Shown here one piece after another: positions 21,146-37,084 of a stretch of 64,000 nt of DNA. Position 1 is the stretch's first letter. Every line of letters starts with the position of its first letter. The translations under genes were made by a program, and so were the position numbers. Origin of the DNA: Trichosphaerium sp. ATCC 40318 (lineage: Eukaryota > Discosea > Flabellinia > Trichosidae). Under the pieces are notes generated by a model, which was given only the letters and a program-made list of their open reading frames with translations, made no database searches and was not told the DNA's origin. Location of the stretch: contig JALMLS010000197.1 in NCBI GenBank assembly GCA_038496445.1, positions 62,001-126,000 on the forward strand, given 5' to 3'.

Positions 21146-21346
21146 TTAAATGATTTCAAATGTAAGATTTATCCTTTCGCCAACTAGTTTTGGTTGCTTT
21201 ACTATTGTGTGCTTCCAGTGATGTTGTGTATCTCCAGCCATTACTATTAGAGATCCATTTGTTAACTTGAATTCTTTTTTCTCTGTTTTGTCATTGTGCT
21301 TGAGTGCAAAGCGCCTTGTGACACCCAAAGATACTGATGCAATCAC
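21146..21346 (-). pseudogene. AlkB-like last-exon fragment carried by duplication
   Basis: The translated minus strand (ASVSLGVTRRFALKHNDK ... GERINLTF) copies the last exon of the AlkB gene at 29924-30848. It lacks all upstream exons, including the H-x-D iron-binding motif. The end is altered: the arginine after NLTF, which binds 2-oxoglutarate in this family, is lost through a small deletion that changes the tail to EII. It cannot encode an active enzyme and is a passenger of the segmental duplication. Confidence 0.85.
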
Positions 21347-21534
21347 GTTTTAACCCTAGAAATATTTAAGCGCTCATTGTTATTTTCTAATGGTGAGTAG
21401 CACGACATAAACAAAATCTATATCACTGGTTTTTTTTTATTTTATTTACACTAATTGTCCAAAAATACACTACAAGCCCAATCGTTAATGAGGAGAAGTC
21501 GCCCCTTTTGATTTGCCCAAACTAATATAACATG

Positions 21535-26789
<5,255 letters not shown>

Positions 26790-27129
26790 GACACTAAGGA
26801 TGGAGGTGAGTACGAAATGGAAAAAAAAAAAAAATCAAATTGATTTTTTTATGGAGTCTGTGGGTACTGTAAAACTGTAAGTTTAGTAAAGTGAAGGCGA
26901 TAAAAGCAGTGTAGTATGTAAATTGTGCATTTTCGAAACGGAGTTTGCTTGTCGTAAAAAAAACTAGCTCTGTTGTATCGAAATTTAAACACCACGGTGT
27001 TTACTGTGTTAAAGTCTTGGTTTATTGCGCAAAACTAAACTAAAGAGAGAAATAGCACAGTTCCATTAGAAAAGGTATGTTTTAAAGAGAGGTACAGTAG
27101 GGAGAGATTACTAGTACATACGTTTTTCA

Positions 27130-27447
27130 CAATACCGATCGGTAGCCTATTTTATCTTTTGTAAGCAAGCGCCTACACTAGCAGCGTTACCAAATGAAGG
27201 GTAGTCCTCTTTACGTTACCACAAACGAAATCTGTACGTATTTTGACCTGGTTCACCCTTTTTAAGATCGCAGCCGAAAATGACGCCAACAATTTTGTAC
27301 CCTGACATACGAATAGCAGCGAGAGTTGCTACAAATCATAAAACAGCAATTATGTCCGATGGCACTGTTTTAGGATATCCAGCTATGTACATTCCAAACA
27401 AAGTAGTGCATACGCCATACGAGGTTACACCGTCTTCGGGTTTTTAA
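27130..27447. other. possible small gene or pseudogene, strand unclear
   Basis: On the minus strand a protein-like frame runs from MPFY near 27455 through SYGVCTTLFGMYIAGYPKT, AAIRMSGYKIVGVIFG and YPSFGNAASVGACLQKIK to TAG near 27150. It is interrupted by TAA, TGA and TAA. The last TAA can be removed by a 39-nt intron (GTCAAA...AAAG); I could not remove the TGA near 27333. On the plus strand an ATG-initiated frame of 55 codons (MTPTILYPDIRIAARV ... EVTPSSGF) overlaps. I do not recognise either product. Confidence 0.3.
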
Positions 27448-27696
27448 TAGAAAGGCATTTTCGCTTTTTCAAACACTGGCGCTTTGAAAATTGAGTCCTT
27501 ACGCAGATTCACGCGAGACCCGATAAAACAACACATGACATATCATTGAAGGTGATTTAGGCCTTCCTAAGGTCAAGCGCGTATTTGATAGCCGCTCTTC
27601 TGTGAACAGAAGTTAGTCATTTCTCGTGAACCATAAAATTGTGTTAAACAGGCTGAGTCAGCACCGCTTGGTACCCATAAACTACAAAACAACACA

Positions 27697-29704
27697 ATGA
27701 CACAATCAACCGCTGCGTTAATAGCAACAGTGCTCTCACTAGCTTTATTTGTGGCTGCATATGAGAGAGGTGATCAATATTATGGCAGTAACAGTTATGG
27801 AGGAGGATACCAAGGAAGAGATGGAGACACGTATGAGGAATGGACACATGAAACTTGGTTTGATCGTATGGGCAACTCTCTAGTTGGTACGGCATCACTA
27901 TACAACCAATAAATCGGTATTTATGAGCGTAGGCGTCGGTATTGGGTTTGTAGTTCTTATTGGTACTGGATTCCTACTCTTCTGGAATGAAAAACGCGCA
28001 GTGAACCGTATCAGAGCGTTGAAGGTGAGTTTTTTATTTTTACAACTTCGTTACTTTAAAACGATGATACCCGTTACATGCGACACTGTGCTAAGATGAA
28101 TCCTAGGAAGGATCAGGACAAGTAGTTTCTGTTAGCACAGAAGGCGACAATTTGCGTCAATTTAATCAGTGCCTCATTCATACAACCGGACATGCAGCTA
28201 CGAACGATTTACTAAGCGATGAAGGTACACAGAACAAAGATAATTAATATTTCACGTACTTTACTAAAAATCGATTACCTCTCACCACTCAAGGCTTCTT
28301 TACTTCCAAAATCATTTGTTTTTACTTCTAGCACCACGTTAAAAGCATTTTAAAATAGTTTTACTATGTTTCGAGCTTACCAGACCCTAGATTTTGGCGT
28401 ACAAGTTCAAGCAATAAAGTTGATAAGATCTGTCCAAATCTACCAATGGAAAGAGACAAAACGCTCTCAAAAGTACAAAAATGTAGGTGGTAGTACTGAT
28501 ACGCGTCATACATACACCTACAATAAAGTTTGGAAATCAGATTTATCGTCAAGCCGAAGTTTTAGGTACAAAAAGTCCACTTCCTGTAAGTTTTCTTTCT
28601 TACCTTTTTTAAGGCATCCACAAGGTCATGAGAACCCATCTAAGTCACTGTTCGTATCTAAGACTACTACAGCAAATAATGTTATGATTAATGGGTATGT
28701 TCTGGTGGGTATGGCGTGTTTTAACTTCTGTTTAGAAGCTTGAGTTTATCACAAGACTTTATTTCGAAATTCAGTAACGTTGAAAAAATGACCTTCAATG
28801 AAGGATTATACAATGTTCTACCACCTCATATGCAAGGCATACTAAAGATAGCTAACCAACATGAATTATACTATGGTGTAAATCCAATGAACCCTCAGGC
28901 ATGTTTAAATTTTAGATATCAAAGGACAAAGCTAATTTTTTAACAGATTGGTGACATGAAAATAACTTTTTCACAAGCTCTTCCATGTACCGTTTCAGTA
29001 GTTGGAAAGCTTTCTAATGGTATACTTGTACCTCACAACACTTCAAATAATAGTAAAATTGCTCTTCTACAGGTAAGGATTGACACAAAGTTTTCTTTTC
29101 CTTTTCGCACATCTTGCCTTGAAAAACTTAACTACCATCTTTCGTTCTACTCACGTGGTTTATTAGACGGGAACCCACAAAGCAAATGATATGTTTAAAG
29201 CAGCAATGGCAGAAAATACATTTTTAACATGGATTCTAAGAGCCTTAGGGTTCTTTTTGAACTTTGTTGGATTTGCTCTATTATTTTCTCCTTTGTCTAC
29301 CTTTTTCGATATTTTACCATTTATTGGTGGTATTGTTGGATTTGGTACTTCACTAGGATCTCTATTACTCGGATTTATTGTATCAATTATCACTATTGCA
29401 GTTGCCTGGATCTTCTACAGGTAACGTATTTGCAATCAAATTTATGCTCAGTGACATCATTGTTACTCGTAAATTTCCTTGTTTTTTTACAATTTAGATG
29501 TGTTTTTTTTAAGTCGACTCAACTCAGTCCGACTCGACTTTTTGTAAAATCGGTCCGACTCGACTTAAGACTGAGTCGTTAACAGTACTAATTCTGACTT
29601 TTTAATTTAGACCTATTGTTGGCGTTGCACTCCTATCTGTTGCAGCTGTTATGATATTTGTAAGTAGCAAGGGTGGTGAATATGCTTCTACAGCTCATAG
29701 ATAA
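27697..29704 (+). CDS. TMEM43: TMEM43 (LUMA) family membrane protein
   Basis: A multi-exon gene. After an N-terminal hydrophobic segment and a Gly/Tyr/Asp-rich stretch (YYGSNSYGGGYQGRDGD) comes ETWFDRMGNSLVG, then a membrane helix ending LLFWNEKRAV. The large loop has the family landmarks CLIHTTGHAATNDLLSD, GVQVQAIKLIRSVQIYQW, YTYNKVWKSDLSSSRSF and HPQGHENPSKS. The C-terminus has three closely spaced hydrophobic helices (SFPLSTFFDILPF region, GFIVSIITIAVAWIFYRP, VALLSVAAVMIFVS) and ends STAHR. The human protein is in the ER and inner nuclear membrane and binds lamins and emerin. Here a structural or lipid-related membrane role is likely. The last intron (about 29421-29610) contains the 14-bp repeats listed separately. 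Confidence 0.85.
29527..29566. repeat. two 14-bp direct repeats in a TMEM43 intron
   Basis: GTCCGACTCGACTT occurs at 29527-29540 and 29553-29566. Related GACTC/GAGTC words lie on both sides (GTCGACTCAACTCA before, AAGACTGAGTCG after), so the stretch can also pair with itself. It is G+C-richer than the rest of the intron. Confidence 0.7.
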
Positions 29705-29923
29705 ATAATGTAATGTAATAAACCATTTTTGGATAAGAATAACAATAAACAATGCCATGAATGTCGATCTAACTATTAGTGTTTTTGAACATTCTAGGTC
29801 AATGGTTTGCTTGCAAAAGCAAGTATAAAACTATCATGTTTTATTAAGAAAGTCGAGAGCGGAGCCACTGTTGACCAGTGTTGGAAAGTCCTGACCCGTT
29901 TTTTCTTTTTTGTAAGAGTTGAA

Positions 29924-30848
29924 ATGGAAAAGCACGTTGTGCGTCTGAGTTCTACTTCTAAGCAATCTAGTAATGTAAAACAAACAAAGAGAAAAGCAGT
30001 AGTTGACCTTAATAAAAGAAAGAAGCGGCTCAGAGCAGAGGAGAAGTACTATCCAACAACAACTACAGCGTACGTAACTGTTTGTTTTTGTACATAAACT
30101 GAAAAGTTTACAACTTCTCACCGAGTTGCGTTTACAATATCTCACTTATATCACTATATAACAATCTAAACTCTTCAAGAACCGGATTGACAAAGACAGT
30201 ACTACGATCTAATTCCGTCATTTTGTGGAAAGAGAACTTTGTTACTGTTGGCGAAAGTAAGAATATTTTCGACTTGCTTCGAAAGCAGATAAGTTGGCGG
30301 CAGTCAACAATAACTATATTTGGGAAGAAACTTAAATCTCCAAGATTGAATAACTGGATGGCAGACACGTGTACGGCGTAAAAGTAGATAGTACACGTGT
30401 AAATTTTATTGTCTATTTATAGCTGTACGACCATACTCCTCATCATCAACACCATGGTATCCAGAAGTTCTTGTTCTAAAGCAACGTATTGAGGAAGCAG
30501 TAGACTTTAAGTTTGACTACTGCCTCATACAACTATATAGAGATGGCAAAGACTCCATTGCGTATCATAATGATGAAGAGGCTCTTGGGAAAGTACAGCT
30601 CTTGTGCCATTGTTTATTATCTACTTAGGCATTTCTAGGGTAAAAACGTGATCGCATCAGTATCTTTAGGTGTCACAAGACGCTTTGTACTCAAGCACAA
30701 TGACAAAACAGAGAAAAAAGAATTCAAGTTAACAAATGGATCTCTAATAGTAATGGCTGGAGATACACAACATCACTGGAAGCACACAATAGTAAAGCAA
30801 CCAAAACTAGTTGGCGAAAGGATAAATCTTACATTTAGGAAATCATAA
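29924..30848 (+). CDS. AlkB-like 2-oxoglutarate/Fe(II) dioxygenase (ALKBH2/3-like)
   Basis: The start MEKHVVRLSSTSKQ is followed by a basic N-terminus (KRKKRLRAEEKYY). The next exon has SVILWKENFVTVGESK ... RLNNWMAD, then TPWYPEVLVLKQRIEEAV and FDYCLIQLYRDGKDSIAYH. The iron-binding H-x-D lies in AYHNDEE. The last exon has ASVSLGVTRRFVLKHNDK, a distal histidine in HHWKHTI, and ends NLTFRKS with the arginine that binds 2-oxoglutarate. The spacing fits ALKBH2/ALKBH3, which repair 1-methyladenine and 3-methylcytosine in DNA or RNA. Two CACGTG palindromes lie near the intron at 30366-30400. The last exon was copied to 21146-21346. Confidence 0.85.
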
Positions 30849-31730
30849 ACATGCATGCAAACCACTGCAGTTGATCAATTCTTAATAAACACATTCTATT
30901 TAAATTAAGATTGTATTTAATTTCATCGTTATTATTACCTTACCAAGCTACTTTGGCACAAGTGAGTAATGCCGTGATACCCTCAGATGTCACTTTTGTA
31001 CAAATTACATTGATTTCTTTGATTGCTCCATTTGCAGCCAATGCTTTAGCAGCTACATCTGTAACACTTGTATATGAACAATTAATTGTGTGTGCTCCAA
31101 TCAATGATATAATGCCATGATCAGTAACTTGTGTATATGCAACATCTATTGTATGAACTCCAGCCAATTCTCTAATACCTTCATCTGTCACTGAAGTATT
31201 TCTCAGATCAATCGTATGAACGCCAGCCAACGCTTTAATGCCGCGATCAGTCACATTTGTGTTTGAAAGACTGATCGTATGAACACCAGCCAATGATTTA
31301 ATACCATCATATGTAACATTGAGATGATACAAGTTGATTGTATGAACACCTTTAAGATACTTTTTCATGGTTTTTGGTTTGATTTTGAACACAATTCTTA
31401 TTTTAGATTTGTTTAGAAGTAAACGACATGATTTGTACATTTTCTTGAGTTGTTTTTCATCTCCAAGATGAACTGAACGATATGCTTTGTATCCAAAGTG
31501 GTGTTGAATAATACTTTGAAAGAAAGTACATGAATGTTGTAAAGAGTGCAAACAAGCAGTATTGTGGATCAAATTCATTATTTTAACCAATATTTCGATT
31601 GGCAGTGTATTAATGATTGTGTAGCTTTGTCTATCCATTAAACTACGAAATTATCACTTATTTTTGTTGTTGATAAAGATGGTAACGGTTGCTATTAATG
31701 TAAGGTTTGCTTAAAGGTGTTGACTTAAAG
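30637..31730 (-). repeat. segmental duplication, right arm of inverted pair
   Basis: Inverted near-identical copy of 20300-21361. Here the AlkB exon continues without a break into a full gene, so this arm keeps the ancestral arrangement. The breakpoint lies inside coding sequence, a few bases after the acceptor of the last AlkB exon. Confidence 0.85.
30940..31638 (-). CDS. F-box protein with 'AGVHTI' repeats, right copy
   Basis: Intronless, 232 residues, with the same length, F-box and repeats as the left copy (20395-21093). The few amino-acid differences include L for S near residue 23, L for V near residue 80 and V for I near residue 83. The intact frame and mostly conservative changes suggest that both copies are functional or very recent. 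It is tail to tail with the AlkB gene, 91 bp away. Confidence 0.82.
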   Translation of the reverse strand: MDRQSYTIINTLPIEILVKIMNLIHNTACLHSLQHSCTFFQSIIQHHFGYKAYRSVHLGDEKQLKKMYKSCRLLLNKSKIRIVFKIKPKTMKKYLKGVHTINLYHLNVTYDGIKSLAGVHTISLSNTNVTDRGIKALAGVHTIDLRNTSVTDEGIRELAGVHTIDVAYTQVTDHGIISLIGAHTINCSYTSVTDVAAKALAANGAIKEINVICTKVTSEGITALLTCAKVAW

Positions 31731-32634
31731 GAACTGAATATAAACAAGATTGTGTACGCTGAACTGTTGGCGCTTTCATGGCGGTACACGTCAAAGTGCA
31801 AAAATACTTCTACGTCGTTAGCATAGTATTTGTAGGTTAGGTACCGACTGGACAATGTACAAAGGTATTACAGTTGGTGTATTGAAGGGCCAGTCGAACG
31901 TTAAGTTCTCTGTTGTCAAGATAAAATCTTGATGACTGAGCGGCATTGTTGGTAGTTTGAGTTAAATAAAAGGGTTGAAAGGGCGCAGCCATGCTCAAAA
32001 AGGATACGCTTCGGAATTGCAATTCTTTCGAAACGAGAAGAGCAAATGCTATTTATTTTTGTTGCTCACACTCTCAAGCTCGTTGAGGAGTGCAAGCTTA
32101 GCTACCTGTTCTTCTTTTACGATTTTTGTGGTCATATCACACAACAAGATACAAGTTACGCTTGTTGCGTACCTGTTGCATGATAATTAGAGGCATTTAG
32201 CTAACGCTGTGTTGAGCGAACGACAACAAGTGGTAGCAAGTATTATAAGCCCTATGTGGCTTCTTCGTCGGAGAAAACATAGCAAAGCATGTTGAGTTGC
32301 TTTGCAATGCAACGTTGATGATTGGCTATAGTCGTCTTTGATGAGGAACGATCCGTTGTGTAGTGTTGAAGGTGAGAGATTTTTGGGTTGCACGTTTAAA
32401 AATAAACGTGCAGAAAGGCTCAAAGCTCATTGGTGGTTTTTTTTTGCTAAATAAATTAGAACACGTGCAAATTCAATGGACTTTTTCAACGTGGTAAAAC
32501 TTGCCAGGTTCATTGAAATACCGGTTTAGATTGTACACATAGTACCCACGCCAATGCGGTGAATAAACAGAAATTCATTGTTGGCTTACTTTGTTAAACC
32601 TTGAAGTACACTTAAACAAAAGAGAAATGTATGT
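31731..32634. other. intergenic, no clear gene
   Basis: About 0.9 kb between the right duplication arm and the end of the carboxypeptidase gene. Short frames on both strands lack recognisable domains. One CACGTG lies near 32461. Confidence 0.4.
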
Positions 32635-34948
32635 TTATTGAGAAGATTGTAGTATAATGTTGAGTTTTACTGTTTGTCCTTCTGTGACGACCACAGTTTC
32701 AACTGCAGTATTGTAACCAGGTGCGCTGAATGATAGCCTGTATGTATCTAAAGAAGAGTTATTGAGAATATTGAGTGCAAGTGAAAATAAACGACTATTC
32801 ATTCCAAAGCCGTTGTAACTAGTATTCGTACCTGCAGCCAAGAAAAGATCGAATCGGCCAAATCGTTTATGGCTTCTACGTACTTCATCGGCTTGGAAAT
32901 TAATCTTATCAATATCAATGTCAGCAACGATTGGTGAACCGGCACTGTTTGTTACAAAACCAGATACTGATTCAGGTGTTTTAAAGTATAAGTCGACCAT
33001 GCCTCGTAGTCCATTGACAACAGCTAGGATATGTTAGGAATAACCCCTGCAAACTCACTGAATTCTATAAAAGAGCAAAGAGATGCGTACTTTGACAAGA
33101 GGAATAAGAAGGCTGAAAACCCTGAGTTGCTAGATTATTGTTAAACAAAAATTATTCAATGAACTTTTGCTATTAGCTATTGTATTGGACTGTACCCATT
33201 TCTGTAAGTGATGCATAGCTAGTATGATCTTGTAGGAATTGTTGGAATATCTCACCATCAGCGGAAGGAGAACGAAGTCTATAAATAGGAGTAGCAGCGC
33301 GTCTAAAGTCAGAGTTAATTGAACGGTTTCCAATTATTTTTAGCTTTAAACGTACGCGAGATCGTTTGCATTTGCTGTTAAATAATTACGCCAATTTGTT
33401 GCCATAGGAGAACACCTGTAAGCGTAGAGTTGTTCTTGACCCGATTGGTGGAACTCAAGGTACTTGGCGATACCTGAAAAGAATAATAAGAATTTAATAA
33501 GAATGCAAGGTTGAAGTGTCTTTACCATATTCTGCTGCAAGACCGAAAATAGCTTTAGTTTCTTGCTCTGATTCAGGCTCAGTACCTTAAAAAAAAGTTA
33601 TTACATTCACTTGATATAATAGTGGGCTGTCTACCTTTGTAAGTATCTGAACTTGGATTTGATGATCCGCTGCATGATGAATACCATCCTAATTTAGCAT
33701 TTCTGTTCAAATCCACCTATTTCGTTCTATCACTACTTGTCATGTTAAATGGCGTTGACGTACTCCTACTGCGGTACTAAGAGGCCGTCTATTTTTACGC
33801 CACATGTTGTAAGTGGTGAAAACATAAGTGTAACTAAATAGCGTTAATAGGAAGAAAATAAACCAAAGAAATACCCGTCTGGGTTTACTGTTGGTAAAAC
33901 CCATATTTGTGTTTCATCAACAAGTCTTTTGACGGATGAATCAGTAGCATATCCAGTGAGAAGCTATACAGCATTACTCGTACTCATAAAGCTGTGAGCG
34001 TACTCTATCGATAGTATCAATCGTAACTTCAGGAGTGCATATCTCTCTAAAAAATAACAATCAATAGATTGATCAAAACATATTATTGAGACTACCTTGA
34101 GTGTTCGTTACTCAACACAATATAAGTTGGTTCAGGTTCAATGACATTTGGGTTGTCAGATATCATCAATCCCATAATAGCGCGACCTGGATACAAAGCA
34201 AACATTAAATAACAAAATCGGAAAAGTGAAGCAAACTTTACCTCCGTAAGTTGGGCCAGCACCATACTCAGCGGCAATATCAACCAACTTAGTTATTGAT
34301 GGATAGTCCTAGTATTATTTTTAAACCACTTAAAAACTTCCAAAGAAAGGTGTTCGTACGTTGTGGTATTTTTCCATAATAGCATTAATTTCGGCTAAAT
34401 TTCTATATCCTATGCAAAACATCGGTTAAAAGAGACGTCATGCTTAAATACGTACCCGAAGGAACGGCCATTGGCAAACCGATAGCATCAGCTTCTGGCA
34501 GACTAAAGTTCTTTGAAGTACTTTGAATCAAAGTACTTGGCACGTGCCAATGCTTCCTTGTAAACAATTAGCAATAACAGTTAGCAATTTTCGAAAATAA
34601 CGAAAACTTTTCCTTTTGGTATGGTCGCTTCGTAATCACGTGTGTAACGAACATACTGCTGTGGTGGTTGCTGTTGAAATGAAAGTTGTACTTACTTTAG
34701 GATAGCGTCAAGTTCCTCATCGTTAGCGATAACATAGACGTCGTTTGGTTGTCCCAAGTGAGATAAAGCTAAAAACGTTAAGAGCGTATCATTTTACATC
34801 TTAGAAATCACTTACCATCGTATCCATCGCTCTTTAGGCTATTGTACAACCCAGTATCACGTGTAGGCGACATTTTGAGGACATTCCTTGATAATGCCAA
34901 AGAACACACTGAGAATACTACCAACACAACTAGAAACTCTACTTTCAT
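32635..34948 (-). CDS. secreted M14 zinc carboxypeptidase (CPD/CPE type)
   Basis: The start MKVEFLVVLVVFSVCSLAL is a signal peptide. After a propeptide-like region (SHLGQPNDVYVIANDEEL) comes the catalytic domain: YPSITKLVDIAAEYG; the zinc pair in SNEHSRE (His and Glu); VNPDG; RKNRR; GVDLNRN for substrate carboxylate binding; and the third zinc histidine in EFHQSGQ. The C-terminal exon (33000-32635) has a transthyretin-like beta-sandwich (VSGFVTNSAGSPIVADIDID ... YRLSFSAPGYNTAVETV), typical of the carboxypeptidase D/E/N subfamily. It would remove C-terminal residues from proteins in the secretory pathway, a food vacuole or the medium. The gene has about a dozen introns. Confidence 0.88.
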
Positions 34949-35036
34949 CACGAATTGTAATTTACGGTTGGTGTAAATGTTAACAAAAAAGTCAACGGAT
35001 TTAGCTGTTCTTTTTTATTATCCAACACTTTCAATA

Positions 35037-36682
35037 ATGCGGTTAGTTACTATTCTCTTTTTGGGATTTATTGGTTCGTAAATGGGGTTCTTATCGGTTG
35101 AATTTATTCAGTATAGCGCTGGCTATCGCATGTAACATGACATGTGCCGAGATAGAGGCTGGTATGCCTGTTCCTTCAGTACCAACCAAAAGAATGCCTT
35201 ATTACACGTACGTACTCTTCGTTAGTAAGTTTTTTCTCTCGCCATGTCACGTATTTACACGATAGTATAGAGACCCTAATATGGTACTTGGCGTGAGAAA
35301 CACAGAGATAGAAATTGCTGTGATTATGGTTCACGTGCGTTTCTTTTATCGTATTGACAGTTCAGCTTTTTTTGTTATCATGTGTACGTTGCTTAGACCT
35401 CTTTTAAGGGTACAGGGCGCAATGCTGACGAATACTTTTGTTACATGCGAAACTCTGTTGATGAGTACTATGGGAAAGATAGGTAATGTTTTCTTTGTGA
35501 GTAAGAGTGTAGAGCTTACTTTTTGGTTACAGAGATAAAGTTCTAGTTATTGCGCCTCACTTTAAAATCCCAAGTGATAATCCGGTTGTTGGTGACTTAT
35601 TCTGGGACCACAATGAGTACTAGCCACCAACCATACTATAAGCTTTGCTAATGCGATGCAGAGACTGGAAGGCTGGATACGACTCGACAAATACGTTTGA
35701 TAAAAGAGTCAGTTCTTTTACTGTTCTTGATGACATGTTGTCGATTTTTGCCGACAGATTAATTTATCCTTCGTTGAAGAAAATCATAGTTGCTGGACAT
35801 TCTGCAGGTTGGAAAGGTTCATTGACATACTTACTCATTAGTTTAATATTAGGTGGGCAAGTTGTACAACGCTACGCACTCGGAACTCCAATTGAGAGGA
35901 AGATTGATCCGGGTAAGTTTTGTTTTTGTTCTTCGCTTCTCATTTTCCTTAGCAATTTCTGTTGTGTATGCTCCTGCCAATCCATCGTCAGTATGTTGGC
36001 TATATAATAAGAGACCTTCAAATTTAGTTTATGACACAAATTGTCCAACGTGTCAGCCAGTGTCTAAGATTCGTAATTTCAAGTTTGAGTTTGGAGTACC
36101 TGATGTTTCTAAATGTCCACGTACATCAAGACCACTCTATGCATTCACCTCATTGGTACCGTTTAGGTTACAATACCTACCGTTATGGATTAGAAAAACT
36201 CAATACTTACATGAGTCAACTTGGGTTAGATGCGATGATAAAGGAATACGCAACACGTGATGTCATTGTAAGCCATCAATTTTTAAAAACTTTTTCTGAA
36301 ACTTGTTTGCTGAGCCACGATCTAGTACTTTCAGGGTGCAGCCGATACATGTAACAGAATCTACAATTGTGGTTGCAATGACCATAGTCTTGCTACTGGA
36401 TGTGAATCAATGCTTAGCGGACAATGCAGGTAAGAACCTCTAAAACTCGTGAGAAAAAGGTAAATGTTGTTTGTAGGTTTGAGCGTGGGTATGCGTTTTT
36501 TAGATCTCTTGAGGAGGTTTACGGACGTGCTGTACATAGACTTGTTGAGGTACCGGGTATAGGTCACTCAGGATGCGATATGTTTCAAGTAAGTATAAAA
36601 AGCAAGCGTTTTTTTTCCTGATGTGTTGTAGTCTGCTACTGCCAAAAATACTCTTTTTGGTGATACTCTTTCTATTGTATGA
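35037..36682 (+). CDS. secreted alpha/beta hydrolase
   Basis: The start MRLVTILFLGFI is a signal peptide. Exons give an early GTGRNADEYF motif, usual near the oxyanion region, then VLVIAPHFKIPSDNP. The nucleophile elbow is GHSAGGQVVQRYALG (serine nucleophile). Later come VVYAPANPSSVCWL, a paired-Cys segment (NCPTCQPVSK), AMIKEYATRDVI, and a probable catalytic histidine in PGIGHSGCDMF near the end. The stop is TGA at 36680. Cysteines in the second half suggest disulfides, fitting secretion. Substrate unknown: an esterase or lipase is likely but not shown. It is divergent from the carboxypeptidase gene, with starts only 88 bp apart, so the two secreted hydrolases may share a promoter. Confidence 0.75.
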
Positions 36683-37084
36683 AGTTAGAAAATAAATGTC
36701 ACGAACTAGTATCAAGCAAATACCACAGCCCTTTTGTCATAGATTTACTCAAAAGTTTTAAATACAATCTTTTTTCCACATTGTGAAATCCGCTCGGGAT
36801 ATCAGATCCTACAATTTTCCTAATGTTTCTCATATCAAAAACCACCAAGCCAAGAAAATGCAGAACTTTCACCGGTCCGGACACCTTTTGAAGTACTTGG
36901 TGGGCGCCCCAAGTATTTGTTGCAAACAACATGTTGAACAAAGAAGATACAGAGTCCAAAATAAAATGGTAAACGAAAGTACTATTTTGGCATTTTTACT
37001 TATTTTGCACAATAACGAACTTTATTTGACTGTAGAGAATCGCCCAGAAAAGTACTGCGAATCTTCTGTTGTAAGTCCTGTGTT
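36683..37084. other. intergenic, no clear gene
   Basis: Lies between two plus-strand genes for secreted proteins. Open frames on both strands here (86 and 101 codons) have no ATG-led domain that I recognise. Confidence 0.4.

Larger units (their letters stand above)
20300..21361 (+). repeat. segmental duplication, left arm of inverted pair
   Basis: This block is nearly identical, inverted, to 30637-31730. It carries an F-box gene plus the last exon of an AlkB-like gene on the other strand. Similarity starts near a TTTAAGTCAA stretch and ends after ACCCTAGAAAT, beyond which the two arms differ completely. This arm contains only a fragment of the AlkB gene, whereas the right arm joins a complete one, so the left arm is the derived copy. 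Confidence 0.85.

Noticed and set aside
27130-27460. Alternative genetic code based on in-frame stops
   Set aside because: TAA, TAG and TGA all act as normal ends of well-recognised genes here (Ras, PFP, sterol reductase, AlkB).
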